DNA from: Cytidiella melzeri
Taxonomy: Eukaryota; Basidiomycota; Agaricomycetes; Polyporales; Irpicaceae
Direction of reading: 5' to 3'
Length of the DNA: 18,698 bases
NCBI GenBank assembly: GCA_022592445.1
Contig: JABYQR010000575.1
Span: forward strand, 1-18,698
The notes below the pieces were generated by a model, which was given only the letters and a program-made list of their open reading frames with translations, was not told the DNA's origin and searched no databases. This document shows, piece by piece, positions 8,284-16,635 of the stretch. Positions within the stretch are counted from its first letter, which is position 1. Each line of letters opens with the position of its first letter. A program made the translations under genes and the position numbers.

Positions 8284-8417
8284 AATGTAACAGTAAGGTT
8301 ACACTCACCAGATAAGTGGTTAACTTGAGGGGAGATAGAGATATAGAGAGTAGAGTGTGGTGAGAGTGAGTACTGGGGAGTACGAAGTAGTCCTTGTTCA
8401 ACAGAGTGGATAAGACT

Positions 8418-8452
8418 GAGGGGATATGCCCTCAGGAGTGCCTCTATATATA
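8418..8452 (-). promoter_or_regulatory. LTR promoter: TATA box and inferred transcript start
   Basis: TATATATA at 8452-8445 is 34 nt upstream of CAGTCTTATCCA at 8418. The start is inferred from two independent signs: the TATA distance, and the fact that this 12-mer is the complement of the primer-binding site, as self-priming requires of an RNA 5' end. Confidence 0.75.
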
Positions 8453-8838
8453 CATGAAGGGGAGGACCCCAGGTACTACCCTAAGACCCCTAATACCTAC
8501 ATGAGTAAGCGAAGTAATCTACCTTACTAAGCATGCCCTATGCCCTAGTGGTGCCACTTCAATAATCAACCAATAGCAATTGTCCCCATGACGTGACCCC
8601 ATGACTCAGCTCCAAGGCTAGACTTGTTCTAGCTTGTTCTAAGACAAGGCTAGACTTTTCCAGAAGGTTCCAAGAACTATGACATCATCTAATGGAATGT
8701 TCTATGCTATGACATCATAGTTCCAGCATGTTCCACAATGTTCCAGAGAGTTCTATCATGTGATACACAGATAAGGAAAGGAGCGCATCAGCGCATCAGA
8801 GACAGAAGGCGCATCAGCGCATCAATTGATAGGCACTG

Positions 8839-8943
8839 AGAATAAGCGCCGGAATAGGCGCCTGATAAGCGCCAGATAAGCGCTGGATAAGCGCCTAAAT
8901 AGACGCCGGATAAGCGCTGGATAAGCGCTTGACAAGCGCTTAA
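8839..8943 (-). repeat. GCGC-rich tandem motif array in U3 (5' LTR)
   Basis: Nine or ten short units of ATAAGCGCC or ATAAGCGCTGG type, matching the array at 1254-1355 with one substitution. It lies upstream of the TATA box and could bind a host regulator or form alternating hairpins. Confidence 0.7.
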
Positions 8944-9007
8944 ATATTCCCAATAATACCGTTGCCTGGTAAGGCAAGTCTTGTAGAAACATTGAAAATC
9001 TGTGACA

Positions 9008-9012
9008 CATCT
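9008..9012. repeat. Target-site duplication CATCT, right copy
   Basis: A perfect match to 717-721, directly after the 5' LTR terminus. Confidence 0.92.
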
Positions 9013-9592
9013 GACATCCTTATCCTCGCACAGCCACATCCTCAACTCGTCACACGGTCCAACACCGATGTTCCTCCGATTTACCTTGTGCTCGCTATCA
9101 CCGGTTTCATCAGTTGTAGATATTCCTTTGTACTTTTTCTCCGTATTTCCTCCAACTTCGATTATTTGCCTGATCTAATCCTCTCTTATCTCGGACCATA
9201 CACGCATGCCTTATCGGACTTACAACTTCTAGTACTATATAACCAGACTCAATTGTACAGTAGAAGTTTAAGTTTGAATATCAAATAAGATCCCCATCCT
9301 ATTCCTACCTCTTCATTTGACTTCACTTGCTGAAGTCCTCTTACTTGTCGTTGCCCAACTTCTGTTCTGACACTCTTCCTCCGACTTCGTCTTTGCCAAC
9401 CCCGAGTCTCCGAGGCCGAACCCTTGACCTTGCTAAGTCCAAATCCGAGTCACCAAGGATTCACGAGAGGCGCAACTTACTCAGTTAAAGCCGGTTGACT
9501 CTTACAGCTCCCCCTGTCGCCTACTCCAATCGCCGACCCGATTAGCAGCATCGGACTTTGCGACAACGACAATCCCGTATCAGTTCTTAACA
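9013..9592 (+). mobile_element. Solo LTR, right fragment
   Basis: This continues the element that begins at 680. It contains TATATAA at 9236-9242, followed by a pyrimidine-rich stretch and the terminus CTTAACA. With TGTTA-type ends and a TATA box about 270 bp from the left end, plus orientation is the more natural reading; TATATA is nearly palindromic, so orientation is not proven. No open frame of note. The following CCCAC is its target duplication. Confidence 0.65.
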
Positions 9593-9597
9593 CCCAC
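9593..9597. repeat. Target-site duplication CCCAC, right copy
   Basis: Matches 675-679 and is followed at once by the minisatellite unit start TAGAACTGCCACAGG. Confidence 0.75.
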
Positions 9598-10390
9598 TAG
9601 AACTGCCACAGGCTGTGTTGTGATTGTAACTCCTCCTTAGAGAGCAACTAATGGTTGTGAAACTTTGTGGAACAATCTGATGCAGTGGTTGCTGCTGATG
9701 CAACCACGGTCTGAGCTGCATCACCCCTATTGGAACTGCCACAGACTGTGTTCTGATTGTAACTCCTTCTTAGGGAGAAGTGTTTGTGAAAACTTGTGAC
9801 CAATTAAATGCAGTGCTTGCTGCCAAAGCAACCATGCACCGTTGATGTTTGAACTGCCTCACTCCCATTGGAACTGCCACAGTTGTAACTCTTGCTTAGA
9901 AAGTAGTGGTTGTGAAACTTAGTGGACCAATTGAATGCAGCGCTGGCTGCTGATAAAACCACGTTCGGCTGATATCTGTGCTACCTCACCCCCATTAGAC
10001 CTGTCAAAGGCTGTGTTCTGATTGTATCTCCTACTTGTGGAGAAACTGGTGGTTGTGAAACTGTATGGAAGAATCAAAGGTAGTGCTCTATGCTGATGCA
10101 ACCATGTCCTGTTGATGTCTCAACTGTATCAGCCCCACTAGAACTTCCACAGGTTGTGTTTAGATTGGAACTCCTCCTTAGAAAGCAACTAATGGTTGTG
10201 AGCATTTGTGCAACAATCCAATGCAGTGCTTGCTGCTGATACAACCATGTCCTGTTGATGTCTGAACTGCCTCACCCCCATTGCAACTGCCACAGGCTGT
10301 GTTCTGATTGTAACTCCTGCTTAGAGAGCAACTAACAGTTGTGAAACTTTGTGGAACAATCAGATACAGTACTCACTACTAATGCAGCCC
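9598..10390. repeat. Minisatellite array, six units of 127-143 bp
   Basis: Units begin at about 9601, 9734, 9872, 9999, 10142 and 10285 (the last is partial), each near AACTGCCACAGGCTGTG. Shared blocks are CTGATTGTAACTCCT, TTAGAGAGCAACTA, TGGTTGTGAAAC, CAGTGCTTGCTGCTGATGCA and CTGCCTCACCCCCATTG. Units differ by substitutions and small indels, so the array is old. No frame is conserved between units, so it is noncoding. Confidence 0.85.
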
Positions 10391-11060
10391 CAAATTTACA
10401 TTTTCCAAGAATGCAGGGGTTGTGAATTTGTAGTTAGCTTCCAAAGTACTGGTAATTCTTGCTCAGAGGCAATACTATGTGTGGCATGTCTTCCAATTGT
10501 ATTCTTTGTTCAAAGAGCAAGCAATGTCTGTGGATTGCTGCACATGTAACTGATCAGAATTTGACATCATTTGCCAGCAGGAGTGGAGTTTGAATCTGAG
10601 TCTGGAAGACCATTTTCAGTAGACTGGCCATAATGTGCTGAATCCACTTCAATTGCCAGGATGTTTGTACCAGGATGTTGCCACAAGACAGGGCTATCCA
10701 TTGGTGTAATATGTGTACAAATTTGTACCCATATGCAGTCTGTAAAAATCTAAAACTGCATTTTGATTGCAAAAGTGACCTGATACAAAGTTATCAAGGG
10801 CTGATAACAAGGCCAGTGTGATGCCATCAGCTGGATTCATTGTTTTGTTATTGACACTGTTATTGTCTGTATTCTGCCATCAAATTCCCACACTTTGGGG
10901 GACAAAAAGGTTACATCTGAAAAGGCATCAATGTGCTGGAGCACACTGGAACAATTCTTCTTCATTCTTCAGGAATTGTAACATCCACCAGGCAGCGGAT
11001 GATACAGGACTGCACTTGCGCGGTAAAGGGATAGCTAGTCACAAACCAGCAGTGAAGGAT
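10391..11060. other. AT-rich intergenic DNA, no gene seen
   Basis: No frame with coding character and no repeat shared with other parts of the window. The segment just below 11061 may hold a last exon of the neighbouring minus-strand gene: frames at about 11030-10960 are open and acceptable splice acceptors (CAAG, GCAG) exist near 11000, but no single model stands out. Confidence 0.45.
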
Positions 11061-12433
11061 TTAATGCAGGTAAGATAGGCAGGTAGAGTTGACCAGGTCT
11101 GCATGGATATTTTTGCGTTTTCTGACTTCGCCAGGATCGTCGTTAAAAATGGCTAGACGTAACACAGTAGGTAGAAAGTATTCTGTGGATCTTGCGGTAA
11201 TGGGGAGGCCTGCACGTACGGTTATGAGAACATTCATTGTAAGTTGCGCAACCCAATTGTTGTCCCTGGTTGCGACAACTCTATTTTGAAGGAGCCCAGG
11301 ACATGTATCATTGACCAATGATTGAACACTGTTCACCAGGCGAGTCTCTGCCAGCATCACCCGCTGGCGATAAAGGTTGATCCACACCGTTTTCCCATTG
11401 CAATAATCACAGACGTCAAAGATAGAAGCAGAATATTGGGGCATCTTGGTGTGAGACGGATTGTGCAGTACACGGATACTATCTGTTTTCGAGTCAATGT
11501 TGTCCAACACGTTGAGGGCGTTGCGCAGCAATTTGCCAGATGTCGCCTGCATGTTGATGCTATTAACTTGACTCTGAGTAGAAGACAAGACACCATTGAC
11601 CAACTTGGTAAGGAACATGCGGCCTGAGTAGAGCCAAATTTGAATAGTTACATACTACAATGGCATATATGGCTTACACTTTGAACGTCGTGATTCAGTA
11701 GTTGTCAACAAGGAGCGGGATCTGAACTGCTGTGGAAGGGGAGACAGTATAGAGGGCAATTCAGGGAGAGGGGTCATATTAGACAGCAAGGAAGGAGACA
11801 GCAATGGAGGAATTGGTACAACTCTGACAGCCTGCGTACGAGGTTTACGGGAATTAGGGTTGACAGTTGACAAGGCTGTACATGTCACGTCGCTGATCGT
11901 AGATGTTGGCCTTGTACAATGCTGCCTGTCTCGAGCTCGGAAAGGAGACAACTCCACAACCATCCTGTTTGCAGCTCTTGGCTCAACCGTAGGCTGCATA
12001 TGACACAACATATATAAATATGACCTATAACTCTGCAGGTAATTCATACCTTTGCAGCCAGGCTTGACGCCACAATCCGGGATAAATGACGGACAGGTAC
12101 TCCTACCTCAGGCGGGAACATCACTGGACTAAACCAAATGTAAATCTCACACCTCAGGTTTGTAGAACAAGTGCAAGCCACAAACCTGGTTACAGACCTG
12201 CCCGAGCAACCCGCATTACTATCCTCGTACTCGGAATCATCATCTGACATCAGGCTGAAATGTTTACCGCGGGGTGGTACGGAACAAGGAACCGGTAAGG
12301 TATGATTACCCTGATATCCTACAGGGTTGTTATGGGCCTGGCGCAGATCGGGCAGTGTTACTGACTGGTAAATACCAGAAGGCAGTGCAGGAGACGCCGG
12401 AGGCAGCCCCTGCATACTGGTGTTCACATCCAT
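11061..12433 (-). CDS. Unknown multi-exon protein, 3' half
   Basis: Four exons with good GT..AG borders and matching phases: 12433-12186, 12128-12050, 11993-11678 and 11623-11061, with introns of 57, 56 and 54 nt. The 57-nt intron (GTTTGT..GGTTTAG) keeps frame either way and is the least certain. The product starts with a disordered Ser/Pro-rich region with an acidic patch (SDDDSEYEDSN), continues through a Pro/Ser/Thr-rich linker (VVPIPPLLSPSLLSNMTPLP) and ends in a more globular part (LLRNALNVLDNIDSKTDSIR; VQSLVNDTCPGLLQN). No known domain was recognised. ATG 12433 could be the true start of a separate gene, but the same frame is open upstream to a single TAG at 12499-12497, beyond which it continues the 5' half. 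The 3' end may be incomplete. Confidence 0.55.
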
Positions 12434-12496
12434 GGAAGAGGCAGACGAGGGAACGGCAGTGGCATGGGTGACAAGAGATCTATAAGAATCAAGGGA

Positions 12497-13892
12497 CTAG
12501 GCCATAGGGTAGTTGTTCTCAATACGTTTTTCAACTTCCGTCTGAAGAGCGATGCGATAACGTCCACCTGCAAGTAGAAGTTAGATTACGAACTGCAAGT
12601 AAACAACAACAGCTACGTTTATTTGGTCCCTTAGAAGTGTCAAGTTGGTCTTGAGTGTTGGCTTTACGTTTTCTGTTTTCTGTTGTCTTTGTCTTTGTCT
12701 TCGTTGTTGTAGTCCTTGTCGACATCATCTACAGCAATAAGCAATGATCACCACAATAAGGATCAGATATTACAGCAAAACATACCTGTACACTTTGGAC
12801 GCGCACCGTGGTTGATAGCAGTTATATCCCAACCATGGTACTTATTATGCGAGACCAGCGGGATACCAGCCAAGTAATGATTGAACTGCTTTGGCAGTAG
12901 CTCGTCCTGGACTTGCTTATGACGTTTGTCGAAAGGCTGCCCCACGTTAGAGTTCGGTGCAAGCTCACAAGAGTTGGCATTGACCTGGTGCCCATCAACA
13001 TCCAAAGAAAAGGCCTTCAGAAACTGGCCCGCATCAATATGAACTCCGTATGAACTAGGCAGCTGCCGGAACGCAAAGTGAAGGTGTTGCAGTGCTGATC
13101 TAGCCATGAAGTTGACAAGGGATAGCAGTTCCATGCCAACCCAGGCGTCTTGAGCGTACGTCGTGTGAGTGGTCCACATTGCCTTGGTCTGTTGAGAAGC
13201 AGGGGCGCCGGTCATCTCCGGGTAATGTACAGTGGTGCCGACTGATAGGGCATGGACAAAAACAACTGTCTAGCTTCACCTCTGAGTATTTTGGTGGCTG
13301 GGTAACTGATAAGCAGCATGCGCGTCTCCCATCCTTCCATTGGCTGCTCGTTGGGAACCAAGGGTGTTGTGCCTCCGTGATGCAGGAGATCAGAGAAAAA
13401 AATCTGCGCCATGTATTGGAGATGAACCCAGCACCCGACACCCAGAAAATGCAAGCGTCCTGGCTCACATCCAGGCTTGTCAGAGAGGTCTGACAAGCAG
13501 AGACCGCAGGAGAGTCCAGCAGTGAAGTCATTCTCGTCTTTGTAAGGACCACCAAAATGTTCCATCTGCTCAACAAGTTGCTTTTCTAACAACAGAACAT
13601 ATCAGAGAAACCATGCCATAATCAGGTTCTAAATATACACACCTTTTTTAATGTACTGAGGATGCGCACAATTATTCTGTTGGCTCGCCCAATAATAGTT
13701 GTTACGATGGCCCAGTCTAGGGGAATTGACCTGCTCGCCATACTCCCTACATGCATGCAAAAGATTGGAAGAACCTTGCAACTCCCATGCTGCCACATTG
13801 AGAGCGGTTGTAGCCTACACCAGCAACAATGAACATGGAGACAATAATGCCAACGTGAATCAACTAACTGTGAGGTAACGGTTGACATTGAG
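12497..13892 (-). pseudogene. Unknown multi-exon protein, 5' half, no start, frameshifted
   Basis: Exons: 13892-13869 (partial), 13814-13643, 13585-12786, then 12679-12617 (or 12728-12617), then from 12567. Introns are 54, 57, 106 (or 57) and 49 nt, with GTATGT or GTGTGT donors, TAG or CAG acceptors and a CTAAC branch-like motif in the 49-nt one. Readable blocks include AAWELQGSSNLLHACREYGE, HRNNYYWASQQNNCAHPQ, FFSDLLHHGGTTPLVPNEQP, and HYLAGIPLVSHNKYHGWD, then a Lys/Arg-rich tail. The reading frame shifts once in 13212-13272 (near a run of five A on the plus strand, 13258-13262). No ATG lies in the first exon; the upstream sequence changes to GC-rich DNA at about 13.92 kb, so the 5' end is missing or lies in undetected exons. 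The overall style is that of an uncharacterised basidiomycete protein; I do not recognise the family. Confidence 0.55.
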
Positions 13893-13914
13893 CTGATACT
13901 AATCATGCTCATTG

Positions 13915-14530
13915 TCTCTCGTCTTCAACGGAGCCGGTGGACTCTCGAGGCTACGCGGTGATACGCCCGGAAATTGGCTAGGCGCGGAGACCCGGCAGCA
14001 GCCCGCCATTTGCGCGGCCCGCGTCATCCTGAGCGGCAGTCCCTCCACTTTCCCAGCGTCACGAGAACGAGGAGTTCGCCGAGGTCACGAGGAGTCCGCC
14101 GAGGATCCGAGGACTTGACAAGGAGCAATGCGCCGGAAACATCCGAGGCCGAGGAATCGCACCGAACTCTGGTACACAGACATGCCCCTTTTGCATCAGA
14201 GCATGGGCCGGCCAGCCACCAAGTGTTTCGGACACGGGTCGGACCAATGGTAGAAGAAACTTGACGCGCGAACCCCGTTTCAGGAAGACTTCTATCACGC
14301 CACGCTGTGCAACTCTTGGATGGCGCCTCATCACCTGCTCGCGACGGTTGGCGCCTCTTCAGCGCAAGTGCGCGCGCCGCTACTCCGCGTCGACAAACGC
14401 TGTGTCCCGCCGGGCGTCGACTCGCTGGGCATTTTTGCCTCCGCAGACAGAAGTATTCTGCCACCCGGTTTCCTCGCTCTCGCGTTTGGGTTTAGGACAT
14501 AGAAGGAAAGGTTTAGGAGAGGGTCTTTAG
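13915..14530. other. GC-rich segment upstream of a TATA box
   Basis: Composition shifts sharply from the AT-rich gene to the left. Several long frames exist on both strands (for example 14024-14464 minus, 13974-14264 plus), as expected by chance in GC-rich DNA; none shows a motif. There is a short internal repeat of CGAGGAGTTCGCCGAGG type at 14066-14115. The segment may be promoter DNA for the plus-strand ORF at 14691. Confidence 0.4.
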
Positions 14531-14532
14531 GG

Positions 14533-14542
14533 TATATAAAAA
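14533..14542 (+). promoter_or_regulatory. TATA box for the 14691 ORF
   Basis: TATATAAAAA lies about 158 nt before the ORF start. The sequence between a start site expected near 14565 and 14691 contains no ATG, so the ORF would begin with the first AUG of such a transcript. Confidence 0.5.
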
Positions 14543-14690
14543 GGTGTTGCTTGTACTGCGTAGAAATCAATCAATCCCCACCCCAGTTTCCAGAGTACAC
14601 TTTACACTTTGCATTCGCGTCGAGGGAGTCTCTTCGCATCCCTAGCTGTAGCTTCTCCTGCGTTGCCTCATTGCGATCTCTTCCACGTTG

Positions 14691-15218
14691 ATGCCCGTGG
14701 CGTCCAACAACGACAACCCGCCTCGAGTCTGCCGCTGCTGTCCCACTGTTCCCCATTCACCCAGCGGCCGTTGCCCTTACAGCCCGCGTCCGCGCGAGAT
14801 TCTACGCCGTTATCCCATCATCCCCGCGCCCACGCCGCCGCCCGAGCCCTCAGCACCACCTACGGTCTCCCCTGAGAGATCAACTCCTAAATCACCCTTG
14901 CCAGCATTGTCCGTCGCCTCTGTCGCGGACTCGCTTGATAACTGCTCCTATTGCGACACTCAGAGCAACCACCCAATTCCCCTACGTACAGGACCTTTCG
15001 TCCCGCTCAACTGCGATCGCCCGCGCGCGCCGCACCCAGATTGCTGGCTATCTCCAGACTTTGAAGGCAAGGATCACGAGTGCGAACTAGTGCAGTTCAA
15101 TCTTACCAGCTCTACCAACGTCGTCGTTGGCCACGCGTTCGCCTGTAATACGCACCGCTGCTCGGGAGGTGTGGTTCTACACTACCGCCCCCGCGCGCAG
15201 TCTGCCGAGTCCAATTGA
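14691..15218 (+). CDS. Hypothetical Cys- and Pro-rich protein, 175 aa
   Basis: The start MPVASNNDNPPRVCRCC is the first ATG after a TATA box. The product has eleven Cys, including VCRCC, NCSYC, PDCW, HEC and ACNTHRC groups, and a Pro/Ser-rich middle (PAPTPPPEPSAPPTVSPE). The Cys/His spacing could suit metal binding, but it matches no zinc-finger family that I know. No signal peptide or membrane segment is seen. The Kozak context is weak (T at -3). It may be a real single-exon gene, the first exon of a larger one, or a chance frame in GC-rich DNA. Confidence 0.4.
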   Translation: MPVASNNDNPPRVCRCCPTVPHSPSGRCPYSPRPREILRRYPIIPAPTPPPEPSAPPTVSPERSTPKSPLPALSVASVADSLDNCSYCDTQSNHPIPLRTGPFVPLNCDRPRAPHPDCWLSPDFEGKDHECELVQFNLTSSTNVVVGHAFACNTHRCSGGVVLHYRPRAQSAESN

Positions 15219-15897
15219 CGGCGATCTCACATAGCCTTCCGCTGCGACCTGCGCGCTATTAGTTTATCTTTCTCTTACGTTTCCTTTTGGCTTCGCTATA
15301 CTGCGTTTGCTTTTTAACTGCGTTATTTTACTGCGTTACTGGTTGCGTTTCATCTTCACTGCGTCGAGCTTACTGCGTTCACTTTCACTGCGCCCGCGTT
15401 TTACAGCGACTAATTCATCTTCACCAGCGACCGCGTTTGTGTTGAGATTCATATTGTGCCTGCGTTTATCTTCTGCGTCCCCCCTCCGCGCGCCGTTTTC
15501 CTACAAGCCGCGACATCTCCCGCGCGTTCTCTTTGAGCTGCATTATAACTCTTTCGCTTTCACCGCGCTGGCTTGCCCTTTTACCCGCGATACGCGTGGT
15601 AGTTGCCCGTCTAGCTCCCTTCATATAAACTTTATCACAAAAACCTTGTCGCTTTTTTAGCACAGGTAAAACTAGGACTCTAGACCACCTCGCATTACTT
15701 TAACACTTCTGCGCTTCCACACCTTTACACTTCTATTGCCACTTCGTGGTTGGTTGTGTTGTCTTTAAGGTTGTTCTTAGTTTGAAGCGTGACTCAGTGT
15801 CTCAGCGGTTGCTGCACCATGTTGTTTAGACAGTAACAGCGAGGGCATTTTTCATAGGCTTTGCGTGTCTAGAACTCTCAAACGCCAAGACTCCTTT
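15219..15897. other. T-rich region with clustered TGCGT motif
   Basis: No convincing gene. The motif TGCGT, usually as CTGCGTT, occurs at 15302, 15319, 15332, 15343, 15360, 15373, 15461 and 15474, with six copies within 76 bp. The frame 15307-15660 looks like an artefact of this T/C-rich DNA. The region could be the 3' UTR of the 14691 ORF. It ends at the left LTR of the second element, with no target duplication match. Confidence 0.45.
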
Positions 15898-16617
15898 TGT
15901 CGCGGAGCGACTGCTGCTATGCTGATAACCCTAGAAAGGGAGTGAAATAGAGAGGAAGGGGGTGGATCTCCAACGACGACAACGAGGTCAAAGTCGATGA
16001 TGAGCAGGCAAGCAGGCACTGAGGCCGGATACTGGCAGTGCAAATGACGAAGTTAATATCATGTTTATACTAGGTTACATTGAGTAACTCACCTGGCAGT
16101 GCAAATGACGAAGAGGTCAAGATGCAGAACCAGGGAGGGTAAGGGGTACTATATATACTGTGTCTGGATGGTCTGTGCACCAGTTCCCACACTAGGGACT
16201 GGAGTAACTGTGGGACTGGAGTAACAATAGAACAATAATGAACCCGGGTAACTGTCAAGAACCGGAGTAACTGTCAAGGACCAGGGTACGTAGAACAATA
16301 GAGCTAGAACAATACAACAATAGAACAATAGGATAAGAACAATAGAACAATAAGACCTGGGGGAATCCCTGGGGAATCCCCATCAATGGAAGAGGAACAA
16401 TAGAACAATAGCCTAGGTTGATCTGGAACCGCTCCAGACTGAGTCTAGGGTTTGGGTCTGGACTATTGATAAATAAGGCAGGATGTCACGTGACCCAGGT
16501 TAGGGTTAGGTCCGGTAACACTCCTAGCCGGAAAATAAGCGCTCTAGATAGGCGCCTAAGGCTATAAACTTGTGACAATATTGGAAAAATCCGGTCTCTG
16601 TTGGACTATCCATGTCA
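15898..16617 (-). repeat. LTR of second chromovirus, minus orientation
   Basis: A 720-bp LTR. On the minus strand it starts TGACATGGATAGTCC (16617) and ends CGCGACA (15898), with TG..CA termini. It contains U3 GCGC motifs (AGGCGCC, AGCGCT at 16533-16560), a tract of AACAATAG and GGAATCCCC repeats at about 16210-16420, and TATATATA at 16157-16150. It adjoins a polypurine tract and the integrase, so it is the 3' LTR of that fragment. An inverted copy lies at 17871-18661. Confidence 0.88.
16150..16157 (-). promoter_or_regulatory. TATA box of left second-element LTR
   Basis: TATATATA on the minus strand inside the LTR, about 460 nt from its U3 end, followed by CTTACCCTCCCTGG; the equivalent site in the inverted copy is 18395-18402. 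Confidence 0.5.
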
Positions 16618-16630
16618 TTACCCCCCTCCT
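16618..16630 (-). promoter_or_regulatory. Polypurine tract of second element
   Basis: On the minus strand AGGAGGGGGGTAA directly precedes the LTR start TGACATGG and follows the integrase stop by a few bases. Confidence 0.8.
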
Positions 16631-16635
16631 AAAAT

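Larger units (their letters stand above)
722..9007 (-). mobile_element. Full-length Ty3/gypsy chromovirus, defective copy
   Basis: An LTR retrotransposon of 8286 bp, transcribed from the minus strand. Order in transcript direction: 5' LTR (9007-8286), primer-binding site, leader, ORF0, gag, frameshift cassette, pol (protease, RT, RNase H, integrase, chromodomain), polypurine tract, 3' LTR (1420-722). The chromodomain at the integrase end and the self-priming signal are traits of the Tf1/sushi group of chromoviruses. ORF0, gag and pol are interrupted by about eleven frameshifts, so this copy could move only with proteins supplied by a relative. It sits inside an older solo LTR and is flanked by CATCT duplications. 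Confidence 0.95.
8286..9007 (-). repeat. 5' LTR of the gypsy element
   Basis: This 722-bp LTR reads on the minus strand from TGTCACAG (9007) to CTGTTACA (8286). In transcript order U3 contains the GCGC-rich array, clustered TGACATCA and GTTCC/GTTCTA motifs, and the TATA box; R-U5 starts at 8418. It is longer than the 3' LTR because of a 26-bp tandem duplication at 8799-8824 (GAGACAGAAGG followed by a repeat of CGCATCAGCGCATCA). It is followed by the right CATCT duplication. Confidence 0.94.

Noticed and set aside
8177..8401. 74-codon minus-strand frame over the 5' LTR end and PBS
   Set aside because: It spans the LTR boundary and the primer-binding site, and the coding character is poor.
12763..13215. 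Possible 2-oxoglutarate/Fe(II) oxygenase (HxD) of the TET/JBP type
   Set aside because: A VHIDAG string and a later HGAR are present, but supporting motifs around them are missing, and short HxD matches are common by chance.
11061..13892. Transposase of the KDZ or Plavaka type
   Set aside because: These are common in agaricomycetes, but I could not find a catalytic DDE arrangement or their typical motifs in the exon products.
14024..14464. 146-codon minus-strand frame in GC-rich DNA
   Set aside because: High GC lowers stop frequency; frames on both strands are equally long and none has motifs or a consistent start context.
15307..15660. 117-codon plus-strand frame
   Set aside because: The protein is mostly Leu/Ser/Arg/Phe from T/C-rich repeated DNA, with no domain.
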